From assembly GCA_964392945.1 (NCBI GenBank), contig CAYMSH010000121.1, positions 1 to 15,643 of the forward strand: a stretch of DNA of 15,643 nucleotides. The letters are read 5' to 3'. Both the position numbers and the translations under genes were made by a program. The notes below the pieces were generated by a model that was not told where the DNA came from, did no database searches, and worked only from the letters and a program-made list of their open reading frames with translations. This DNA comes from BS750m-G57 sp964392945 (GTDB lineage Bacteria; Planctomycetota; Phycisphaerae; SM23-33). Shown here one piece after another: positions 7,145 through 14,349 of the stretch; positions within the stretch are counted from its first letter, which is position 1, and the number at the start of each line of letters is the position of its first letter.

Positions 7145-8359
7145 ATGCTGACACGAATCAAGTTTGGCTTACCCGTATTGACGTTGCTCCTCGTGATCGC
7201 CTTGTCCGCCGCGACGCTGGTCCAGGCCGGCGACTGGCCGATGTACCGCGGTGCGGACCACACAGGCATTTCCGCTGAAACCGGTTGGTTCGATGCCGAC
7301 GCCGGCGTGAAGGTTCTCTGGGAAAAGAAGATCGGAAAGGGATTCGGATCGATCGCCATCGGCGGCGGACGCGCCTATGCGATGGGCAGCAGTGGCCAGA
7401 AGAAAGGCGCCAAAGATACTGTGTACTGCTTTGACGCCAAGACAGGCAAACAGATATGGACATTCTCCTACCCGGCGGAGTTGGAGCCCAAGCTCCACGA
7501 AGGCGGACCCGGAGCAACTCCCACTATCGACGGTGACAACGTGTATACGGTTTCCAAGCAGGGCGAGGTGCGCTGCTTCTCGGCCGACAAAGGCGCAGTC
7601 AAGTGGACCGCCAAAATCAAATCCAAGAAGCCCGGTTGGGGTTTCGCGGGCTCACCGCTGGTTGCCGGCGATTTGGTGATATTCAACGCAGGTTCGGCGG
7701 GAACCGCCTTCAATAAGACCACGGGCAAGCAGGTGTGGTCCAGCGGTCCGGGCCTCAGCGGATACGCGACTCCCGTGCCTATCGAACGCGATGGGAAACC
7801 GCACGTGATAATCTTCACCCAGAAAAGCGTTGTGATCGTAGCCGTCGCCGACGGCAAGAAGGTCTGGCAGGCGCCCTGGGAGACCAAATACGACATAAAC
7901 GCCGCCGATCCCATCGTCGTCGGAGAGAATCTGTTCATCTCGTCGGCGTACAACAAGGGCTGCTGCCTGTTGCCGTTGGGCAAGGCCGATCCCAAGCCGA
8001 TCTGGCGCAACAAGAACATGAAGAACAAGATGAGCGGATGCGTCGTACTCGACGGATTCGCCTACGGTTTCGACGAGAGCAAACTGGCGTGTCTGGACCT
8101 GAAGACCGGCGAGCAGAAGTGGTCTGAATCGAGCCTCAAGCGGGGCACGCTGATGGCCGCTGACGGAAAGCTGATCCTTCTTTCGGAAAAGGGCAAGCTC
8201 GTGATCGCCAAGGCCTCGCCCGAAGGATACAAGGAACTGTCGTCCGGTGTGATCCTGGAAGCCGGAACGCGATGCTGGACGATGCCGGCGCTTGCCAACG
8301 GTCTCATCTACGCTCGCAACGCCGCAGGCGATCTGGTCTGCGCAAAAGTCGGAAAATAA
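7145..8359 (+). CDS. Exported PQQ-type beta-propeller protein (paralogue A)
   Basis: 404 residues. A signal peptide covers residues 1-28 (basic MLTRIKFG, hydrophobic core, cleavage probably after VQA). The mature protein starts GDWPMYRGADHTGIS, a motif common in planctomycete proteins annotated as PQQ-binding-like or BamB-like propellers. Repeated blade signatures follow: DTVYCFDAKTGKQIWTFSY, GEVRCFSADKGAVKWTAKIK, NKTTGKQVWSSGPG and LACLDLKTGEQKWSES, each an A.d..tG...W unit; about six to eight blades fit the length. A GCC pair in NKGCCLLPLG is conserved in paralogue B. The fold is confident, but a bound PQQ or enzyme activity cannot be inferred; dehydrogenase catalytic features are not seen. 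AGGAG at 7132-7136 lies 8 bases before the ATG. The gene is flanked by its own promoter and a terminator, so it can be expressed alone. Confidence 0.85.
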   Translation: MLTRIKFGLPVLTLLLVIALSAATLVQAGDWPMYRGADHTGISAETGWFDADAGVKVLWEKKIGKGFGSIAIGGGRAYAMGSSGQKKGAKDTVYCFDAKTGKQIWTFSYPAELEPKLHEGGPGATPTIDGDNVYTVSKQGEVRCFSADKGAVKWTAKIKSKKPGWGFAGSPLVAGDLVIFNAGSAGTAFNKTTGKQVWSSGPGLSGYATPVPIERDGKPHVIIFTQKSVVIVAVADGKKVWQAPWETKYDINAADPIVVGENLFISSAYNKGCCLLPLGKADPKPIWRNKNMKNKMSGCVVLDGFAYGFDESKLACLDLKTGEQKWSESSLKRGTLMAADGKLILLSEKGKLVIAKASPEGYKELSSGVILEAGTRCWTMPALANGLIYARNAAGDLVCAKVGK

Positions 8360-8390
8360 CGCCGCGCACGATTCTCAACTGACGCCAGAG

Positions 8391-8418
8391 CCGCCCGTTA
8401 TTCATAGCGGGCGGTTTT
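8391..8418 (+). terminator. Rho-independent terminator after paralogue A
   Basis: CCGCCCG at 8391-8397 pairs perfectly with CGGGCGG at 8408-8414, and the stem can extend by three further pairs (one G-U) to leave a TTCA loop. TTTT follows at 8415-8418. It lies about 32 bases after the stop codon of paralogue A. The next promoter's -35 begins only 8 bases after the T-run. Confidence 0.8.
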
Positions 8419-8425
8419 GCTGCGC

Positions 8426-8453
8426 TTGTGGCCGGAGCCGTCAATGCTATAAT
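8426..8453 (+). promoter_or_regulatory. Predicted promoter of second propeller gene and cytochrome operon
   Basis: TTGTGG at 8426-8431, a 16-base spacer and a perfect TATAAT at 8448-8453. It matches the paralogue A promoter in hexamers, spacer length and the GCGCTTGyGG sequence around the -35. The leader of about 55 bases ends in AGGAG. Confidence 0.65.
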
Positions 8454-8513
8454 CACGGCTCGGTTTTAACGATTGGCGCCCGGCGATGCACGTCGGCGAA
8501 AGGAGAATGCGGA

Positions 8514-9728
8514 ATGTTGACACGAAAGAGATTTGGCGCGTTGGTCTCCCTGTTTGCGATCGTCGCCGTTCTTTCAGGCGTTGCGGCGCTTGACGCCGGC
8601 CAGTGGCCAATGTACCGCGGACCGGACCATACCGGGATCTCCAAAGAGACCGGCTGGTTCGACGCCGCGGCCGGAGTCAAGGTCGTCTGGGAAAAGAAAG
8701 TCGGCAAGGGATTCGCCTCGATCGCCGTCGGCGGCGGAAGAGCCTTCACCGTTGGCAACGCCGACAAGAAGGACACGGTCTACTGCTTCGACGCCAAGAC
8801 CGGCAAGAAAATATGGTCATTCTCCTACGACGCAGAACTCTACGTGCCCAAGGAGTTCAAGGGCGCACAAGGCGGACCGAACGCCACGCCCACTATCGAC
8901 GGCGATAATGTCTACACCGTTTCGAAGCTCGGTGCGGTGCGTTGCTTCAGCGCCGACAAGGGCCAGGTCAAGTGGACCTCGCAGATCAAGAGCAAGCACC
9001 ACAAGTGGGGCTTCTCGGCCTCGCCGCTGGTTGTCGGCGATCTGCTGGTCCTCAACGCCGGCTCGGCGGGGACCGCACTGAACAAGACCACCGGAAAAAC
9101 AGTCTGGTCCAGCGGTCCGGGATTCGGCGGATACGCAACGCCGGTGCCCCTTGAATACAAAGGCAAACAGCACGTGTTGCTGCTCTCGTACAAGAGCGCG
9201 GTTCTGGTGGCGATCGCTGACGGAAAAAAGGCCTGGAGCTTCGCCTGGGAAACCAAGCACGACATAAACGCTCCGGATCCGATAATCGTCGGAGAGAACG
9301 TCTTCATCTCCACGGGATTCGGAACCGGATGCTGCCTTGTGCCGCTGGGCAAGCCGGACGCCAAGCCGATCTGGAAGAACAAAAACATGAAGAGCTGGCT
9401 GAGCGGCTGCGTGATGCTGGACGGACATGTCTACGGTTTCGACAAGAACAAACTCACGTGTCTGGACCTCAAGACCGGCGAGGCCAAGTGGTCTGAGTCG
9501 AGCCTGGGAATGGGTGCGCTGATCCTATCAGACGGCAAGCTTATTGTCATGTCGGAAAAGGGTAAGCTCGTGATCGCCAAAGCCTCGCCTGACGGATACA
9601 AGGAGTTGTCTTCCGGCGTAGCCCTCAAGAACAGCAAGCGTTGCTGGTCGCCTCCGGCGATTGCCGACGGGCTCATATACCTGCGTAACGGAGTTGGCGA
9701 TCTGGTCTGCGTTAAAGTCGGAAAGTAG
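8514..9728 (+). CDS. Exported PQQ-type beta-propeller protein (paralogue B)
   Basis: 404 residues, closely similar to paralogue A along the whole length. The signal peptide is residues 1-28 (MLTRKRFG..., cleavage probably after LDA), then GQWPMYRGPDHTGIS. The same blade signatures recur: DTVYCFDAKTGKKIWSFSY, GAVRCFSADKGQVKWTSQIK, NKTTGKTVWSSGPG and LTCLDLKTGEAKWSES. Compared with A it lacks four residues in one blade loop (near VGNADKK) and gains four in the next (near YVPKEFKGAQ), so the lengths come out equal. The start at 8514 is chosen over an in-frame codon at 8292 because AGGAG (8501-8505) lies 8 bases upstream, exactly as in A, and because the extension would overlap A, the terminator and the promoter. 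The cytochrome-fusion gene begins 30 bases after its stop, with no terminator seen between, so the two are probably co-transcribed. Confidence 0.85.
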   Translation: MLTRKRFGALVSLFAIVAVLSGVAALDAGQWPMYRGPDHTGISKETGWFDAAAGVKVVWEKKVGKGFASIAVGGGRAFTVGNADKKDTVYCFDAKTGKKIWSFSYDAELYVPKEFKGAQGGPNATPTIDGDNVYTVSKLGAVRCFSADKGQVKWTSQIKSKHHKWGFSASPLVVGDLLVLNAGSAGTALNKTTGKTVWSSGPGFGGYATPVPLEYKGKQHVLLLSYKSAVLVAIADGKKAWSFAWETKHDINAPDPIIVGENVFISTGFGTGCCLVPLGKPDAKPIWKNKNMKSWLSGCVMLDGHVYGFDKNKLTCLDLKTGEAKWSESSLGMGALILSDGKLIVMSEKGKLVIAKASPDGYKELSSGVALKNSKRCWSPPAIADGLIYLRNGVGDLVCVKVGK

Positions 9729-9758
9729 AGCGAATACTACCATACAAGAGGCGAATCT

Positions 9759-12700
9759 ATGAGTTGCGGATATCTGAAGCAGGCGTTGTTTTCTGCGCTG
9801 GCTTTGTTGTTTTTGTGCAACACGGCGGCGGGGGCAAACGCTGGCGACGCTAAAAAACTCGCCGACGCCAAGGCCCGGTTCGATCGCATCTCGGTTCGCG
9901 CATTGCGAATGGCGATAACCGATCTGCACAAGACTTTTCCCAAGCGATACCCCAAAGCCCCGGAGTATTTAAAGAGACTCACGGCGCTGGAAGGTTCGTT
10001 CGAGCGGATCGGCAAGCTGCTGGCCGCCGGGGATGCAAAGGCGATCGGGCTGGTCGATAAACTCTCGGAGTTTCAGTCCGAAGCGATGCTCGCCAATCCG
10101 CTGCTGGACTTCGGTAAGTTGCTTGTGATCAAACGCAAGCCGATGGGCGACGCTCGCAGGGCGCGCGGAAAAGGACGCGGACTCGGCGAGTTCATAGGCC
10201 TGCCGCGACAGAGCTCCTGGCAACTCGATAACGTTCCGAACTTGACCGGATGGATCAATTCGCTGGAGTTGCTCTCGCCCTTGAGTCCGTCGGGGCGCCT
10301 GAGGCAAGTCTACCGCCCCGACGGCGGAAAACTCCTGTCGGACATCGATCTGCATTACAACGCCGGCAAGCTGCTGTTTTCGCTTCCCGACAAGGATCGG
10401 AACCTGCAGGTTTTCGAGATCAGGATCGATCCGTCCACCGGTGCGGCCGGCGGCGACAAGACCGCCCGGCGGATATCGCCGACTAACAAGCACGGGGTTC
10501 ACAACTTCGACCCGTGTTATCTGCCGAATGGGAATATCGTGTTCCTCTCGACCGCGCCGCTGCAGGCCGTGCCGTGCAACTCGTCGGTCAACGTCGCAAT
10601 GGCGTACGTAATGAACGCCGACGGCAAGCAGATCAGGCAGTTGTGCTTCGACCAGGATCACAACTACAGTCCGACGGTCACCAATGACGGCCGCATCCTC
10701 TACCTGCGATGGGAGTACACCGACCTGCCGCACGTCTGGGGCCGGTTCCTGTTTACGATGAATCCCGACGGGACCTCGCAGAGGGAGTATTACGGCAGCG
10801 GTTCGTACTGGCCCAACGGCATGTTTTACGCCCGGTCGATTCCCGGTCATTCGACCAGGGTCGTGGCCATAGTCACCGGTCATCATGTCGGCCGGGTGGG
10901 GGAGTTGGTTATTTTCGATCCGGCGCTGGGTAATAAATCGACCCAGGGAGTAGTCCAGCGCATTCCGGGCTACGGCAAGAAGGTCAAGCCGGTGATCCAG
11001 GACATGCTGACCCATAACAGTTGGCCCAAGTTTCTGCACCCGATTCCGTTGGGCGACGAGAACACTCCCGGCGGGGCGGGCAAGTATTTCATCGTCTCGG
11101 CCAAACCGACGCCGCGCGATTTGTGGGGCGTATACCTTGTCGATATATACGACAACATGACGCTGATAAAGGAGCTTGAAGACCACGTGCTCCTCGAGCC
11201 GATCCCGCTTGTCAAACGCAAGAGACCGCCCGTGCTGCCGGACAAGGTCGATCCGTCGCGGAAGGACGCTTCGATTTACATCGAGAATATCTATCGAGGT
11301 CCCGGCCTGGCGGGCGTGCCGAGGGGCGTTGTCAAGAAGCTGCGGGTGTTTACGTACCATTTCGCCTATCGCCGTTCGGCGGGCATTAACTACCTTGTCG
11401 GCCTGGACGGACCCTGGGAACCCAAACGCGTGCTGGGAACCGTTGATGTCGAGGCCGACGGTTCGGCGATGTTCTCCGTTCCCGCCAACACGCCGATCTC
11501 GATCCAGCCGCTGGACGAAAAAGGGATGGCGGTCCAGCTGATGCGCAGCTGGATGACGGCGATGCCCGGCGAGGTGCTTTCCTGCGTAGGCTGCCACGAA
11601 AGCAATAAGGACCTGGCGACCAATCATCGCACCCTGGCGGCCAGGAAAGCGCCGCGGAAGATCACGCCGTGGAAGGGTCCGGTGCGCGGATTCAGCTTTT
11701 CGCGCGACGTTCAACCGGTCCTCGACAAGTACTGTGTCGGCTGCCACGACGGCGTACTGCGGAAGAACCGTCCGATCCCGGATCTGAGGCGAGACCAGAA
11801 TCGCTACATTGTTTTTCGAAACAGGGATCCGAAGCCGCGCGTTGTGAAGAATGTCGCCAAACATGAACTGTTCGGCAAGTACTCAGGGGTGTTCGACCCG
11901 TCATTTGTTGAACTTAGGGCCTACCTGCGAACCCATGGCTACGAAAGCGATTTGCGGATGCTCGATCCGTACGAATTTCACGCATCCACAAACGAACTGG
12001 TCCAGATACTGGCCAAGGGGCATCATGGCGTGAAGATAGACCCCGACGGGTGGGACCGCCTGATAACGTGGATCGACCTGAATGCTCCATGTCACGGTAC
12101 GTGGCGAGACACCGCCGGAGCCGGCAGGATTCAGCGCGACCATGAGCCCAGGCGCCAACTGCGGAAACTGTACGCCGGCATAGATGAAGATCCCGAGGAC
12201 CTCCCTGCGGCGAAAGTCGCGGCGATCAAACCGATAATGCCGCCGCGACAGATCAGGGGCAAACCGGAGCCGATCGAATGCGAGGGCTGGCCCTTCGATG
12301 CGAAAACAGCCCAACGTCTCCAGGCCGCCGGCGGACCGGTCAAGAAGAGCTTCGATCTCGGCGCCGGGGTGACGCTGGACCTGGTGAAAATCCCGGCCGG
12401 ACGGTTTGTTATCGGTGACCCCAACGCTCGGGGCGACGAATCGAACGCAGCGAAGGCCAATATCGATAAACCCTTCTGGATGGGCCGGTTCGAAGTCACC
12501 AACGCACAATTTCGACGGTTCAAACCGGGCCACAAAACTCGCTTTGAACACAAGGGCTCCTGGAAGTTCAGCCAGGGTCATCTGGGCTGGGAGCAGGACG
12601 GCGACACCCAGCCGGTTGTAAGAATATCTGCCCGACAGGCGATGGCGTTCTGCCGCTGGCTGTCGAAGAAGACCGGATCGAAAGTCAGCCTGCCTACCGA

Positions 12701-13175
12701 GGCCCAGTGGGAGTACGCCTGCCGCGCCGGGTCCGACAAGGCGATGTCATACGGTCCGTTGGACGGCGATTTTTCGGCGCATGGAAACATGGCCGACGCG
12801 AACATAAAGAGGCTGGCTTACGATACCGACGGGCGCTACACCGCCGACCTTGCGCCGCGAGATGCGCGTTTCGACGATAGCGGTCTGGTGACGGTTCATG
12901 TCGGAAGCTACAAACCCAATGCCTGGGGCCTTTTCGACATGCACGGAAACGCCGCCGAGTGGACCCGTTCGGCGCACCGCGCGTATCCGTACAAGAGCGA
13001 TGACGGGCGCAACTCGCCGCGGGATACCGAGCGGCTTGTCGTTCGCGGCGGTTCGTGGCGCGACAGGCCCAAGCGGTGCGCATCGGCGTTTCGCCTGGGC
13101 TACGAGGGATGGCGCAAAGTGTACAACGTCGGTTTCCGGGTGGTCGTCGAGCACGAAGTCCGCGGCTCGGAGTAG
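9759..13175 (+). CDS. Exported HzsA-related dihaem cytochrome fused to a SUMF1/FGE-like domain
   Basis: 1138 residues. A signal peptide covers about residues 1-28 (ALFSALALLFLCNTAAGANA). A TolB/PD40-like propeller region at about 190-480 resembles the hydrazine synthase alpha subunit (DIDLHYNAGKLLFS, FDPCYLPNGNIVF, YSPTVTNDGRILYLRWEY), followed by GVPRGVVKKLRVFTYHFAY. Two c-type haem sites are C609-VG-CH (to 613) and C659-VG-CH (to 663). A conserved WIDLNAPCHGTW segment ends the cytochrome part. The C-terminal 270 residues form an FGE-sulfatase/SUMF1-type domain: LVKIPAGRFVIGD, EVTNAQF, LPTEAQWEYACRAG, WGLFDMHGNAAEWT, VRGGSW at 1095-1100. Where catalytic FGE has two cysteines after GGS, this has D1102 and C1107, so formylglycine formation is unlikely. 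The protein is periplasmic or surface-bound; its electron donor and substrate are unknown. Similarity to HzsA does not show hydrazine synthesis. AGAGG lies 7 bases before the ATG. Confidence 0.85.
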   Translation: MSCGYLKQALFSALALLFLCNTAAGANAGDAKKLADAKARFDRISVRALRMAITDLHKTFPKRYPKAPEYLKRLTALEGSFERIGKLLAAGDAKAIGLVDKLSEFQSEAMLANPLLDFGKLLVIKRKPMGDARRARGKGRGLGEFIGLPRQSSWQLDNVPNLTGWINSLELLSPLSPSGRLRQVYRPDGGKLLSDIDLHYNAGKLLFSLPDKDRNLQVFEIRIDPSTGAAGGDKTARRISPTNKHGVHNFDPCYLPNGNIVFLSTAPLQAVPCNSSVNVAMAYVMNADGKQIRQLCFDQDHNYSPTVTNDGRILYLRWEYTDLPHVWGRFLFTMNPDGTSQREYYGSGSYWPNGMFYARSIPGHSTRVVAIVTGHHVGRVGELVIFDPALGNKSTQGVVQRIPGYGKKVKPVIQDMLTHNSWPKFLHPIPLGDENTPGGAGKYFIVSAKPTPRDLWGVYLVDIYDNMTLIKELEDHVLLEPIPLVKRKRPPVLPDKVDPSRKDASIYIENIYRGPGLAGVPRGVVKKLRVFTYHFAYRRSAGINYLVGLDGPWEPKRVLGTVDVEADGSAMFSVPANTPISIQPLDEKGMAVQLMRSWMTAMPGEVLSCVGCHESNKDLATNHRTLAARKAPRKITPWKGPVRGFSFSRDVQPVLDKYCVGCHDGVLRKNRPIPDLRRDQNRYIVFRNRDPKPRVVKNVAKHELFGKYSGVFDPSFVELRAYLRTHGYESDLRMLDPYEFHASTNELVQILAKGHHGVKIDPDGWDRLITWIDLNAPCHGTWRDTAGAGRIQRDHEPRRQLRKLYAGIDEDPEDLPAAKVAAIKPIMPPRQIRGKPEPIECEGWPFDAKTAQRLQAAGGPVKKSFDLGAGVTLDLVKIPAGRFVIGDPNARGDESNAAKANIDKPFWMGRFEVTNAQFRRFKPGHKTRFEHKGSWKFSQGHLGWEQDGDTQPVVRISARQAMAFCRWLSKKTGSKVSLPTEAQWEYACRAGSDKAMSYGPLDGDFSAHGNMADANIKRLAYDTDGRYTADLAPRDARFDDSGLVTVHVGSYKPNAWGLFDMHGNAAEWTRSAHRAYPYKSDDGRNSPRDTERLVVRGGSWRDRPKRCASAFRLGYEGWRKVYNVGFRVVVEHEVRGSE

Positions 13176-13176
13176 A

Positions 13177-14166
13177 TTATTTCAGGCCGGCCAGTTTTCG
13201 CGCGTACGCCAGATACCCGGTTTCGAAAGCCTCGAGATCGCTGGCGATGTAGTGTTTGAACAGCGGGACGGCGATGGTCTTGTTGTAGGCTCGCCCGTGT
13301 CTCTTGAGCTTGGCCAGCGCCGCTGCGCTGAGCCCGATGCCGCGATGCATCTGTCCGCTCTCGGCGTCGGCGATCATGCGCTGCATGCCGGCGTTATATT
13401 CCGGGACGCTGCGTATGAACATCGACAGGGCCCAGACTTGTCCGTAGTATCCGACAGCTTTCTTGGCGATGCCCGTTCCGACTGCGTCGCCTGCGTCCAT
13501 AGGCAGAAGCTTGGCGGTTTCGACCCAGTGGCCGTCAACGATGGCGGTTCTGAGTGCGGTTATTCGCGACGGGTTGTTCTTCGGGGTGAAGACCAGTTGG
13601 CCCTTGCTTAGCTGGTGCCCTTCGGCCAATACGCATATTCCCTCCTCCAGCCACATCGGCAGGGACTGGCTGAGACGATGGGAGAAGAACTGGTGGAGTC
13701 CTTCGTGTGCGGCCACTGACAGGGTTCCTCGATGTCCGATGTCCCACAGGACGCACACTCCGTCGTAGCAGTATCCCCCGGCGGTTATCGACAGGACCGG
13801 TCCGGCGCGACGTCCGAGCCGTGCGGTGGTCAGCGCGGCCCATTCCGCGCGTGTCCCCATCACGTACATAGGCATCAACTCGCTCGATTCCCGATTACCC
13901 AGACCGGTCAACTCCAGATAGCGACTGTGGGAGGCTTCCATGAGTCCGGGCAGATACGTCAGCAGGGGACGTCTTTTGATTGTCGTGTAAATGCGGTAGT
14001 GGTCCGTTGTAAGTATGCTTCCCGGGCGGTGGCCCGTGTTCCAGTCGCGGGTTTCGGCATCGATAACTATAGGGTGGCGCGTCGGTTGTATTTCAGGCGT
14101 CGGTTTAGTGCATCCGATAACCATCGGCCAGATCGCCGCCAGCAGCAGTAAAATTCGCGTTTTCAT
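13177..14166 (-). CDS. Lipoprotein with HEXXH gluzincin-type metallopeptidase motif
   Basis: 329 residues. The N-terminus is a lipoprotein signal (KTRILLLLAAIWPMVIGC) with lipidation expected at C19, so the protein is probably envelope-attached. The central motif AAHEGLHQFF (H154, E155, H158) followed 17 residues later by PMWLEEG (E175, or E174) has the spacing of the zinc ligands of gluzincins, as in DUF1570 and peptidase MA-like planctomycete proteins. The rest is not recognised. GGYCYDGVCV could hold a disulfide. Proteolysis is inferred from the motif only; no substrate is known. The ATG at 14166 has a poor ribosome site but no better start is present, and the lipobox position supports it. 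Its stop codon is one base from the stop of the convergent cytochrome-fusion gene. Confidence 0.75.
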   Translation of the reverse strand: MKTRILLLLAAIWPMVIGCTKPTPEIQPTRHPIVIDAETRDWNTGHRPGSILTTDHYRIYTTIKRRPLLTYLPGLMEASHSRYLELTGLGNRESSELMPMYVMGTRAEWAALTTARLGRRAGPVLSITAGGYCYDGVCVLWDIGHRGTLSVAAHEGLHQFFSHRLSQSLPMWLEEGICVLAEGHQLSKGQLVFTPKNNPSRITALRTAIVDGHWVETAKLLPMDAGDAVGTGIAKKAVGYYGQVWALSMFIRSVPEYNAGMQRMIADAESGQMHRGIGLSAAALAKLKRHGRAYNKTIAVPLFKHYIASDLEAFETGYLAYARKLAGLK

Positions 14167-14204
14167 TTCGACATTGTATACGCAATAGGTCGCCAGATGG
14201 GCCT

Positions 14205-14217
14205 ACAATTTAATTGT
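14205..14217. repeat. Short palindrome ACAATTTAATTGT
   Basis: Six-base arms around one central T, in the divergent region between the lipoprotein gene and the right-end secreted protein. It lies about 40 bases upstream of the lipoprotein ATG and is AT-rich in a GC-rich setting, which fits a promoter-proximal operator. It may be chance. Confidence 0.35.
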
Positions 14218-14255
14218 GCGGCAAAAAGCTATGGCGCCTTGACGCGAGTATGCGA

Positions 14256-14296
14256 TAACATGTCGATAGTCAAGGGTCTTGGCATGTTACGGTAAC
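14256..14296. repeat. Nested inverted repeats upstream of the right-end gene
   Basis: TAACATG at 14256-14262 and CATGTTA at 14283-14289 are perfect reverse complements 20 bases apart. The right arm overlaps a second palindrome, GTTAC-G-GTAAC at 14286-14296. The cluster lies 54-94 bases before the ATG at 14350. A TTGACG hexamer at 14239-14244 precedes it, but no good -10 stands at normal spacing. Confidence 0.4.
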
Positions 14297-14349
14297 CCAG
14301 GAGCCCGATTGCATATCGCACGGGCGAAACTGTATTTGGAGACGCGGTC

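Noticed and set aside
5986..7359. A 457-codon open frame on the minus strand
   Set aside because: It covers ispH and the start of a propeller gene on the other strand, crosses a predicted promoter, and shows no family signature.
8292..8513. N-terminal extension of propeller B to 8292
   Set aside because: It would read through the end of paralogue A, a terminator and a promoter, and would bury the signal peptide.
7145..9728. PQQ-dependent alcohol or glucose dehydrogenases
   Set aside because: The proteins are shorter than quinoprotein dehydrogenases and I see no catalytic Asp/Ca-site signature; only the propeller repeat is supported.
9969..11864. A 631-codon open frame on the minus strand
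   Set aside because: It lies antisense to the cytochrome fusion, whose domains are recognisable. Its translation is arginine-rich without any domain, a normal result of GC-rich codon use.
9759..13175. Evidence for anammox (hydrazine synthase)
   Set aside because: Only an HzsA-like domain is present, in a different architecture; no HzsB/C or hydrazine dehydrogenase gene is in the window, and HzsA-related proteins occur in planctomycetes that are not anammox bacteria.
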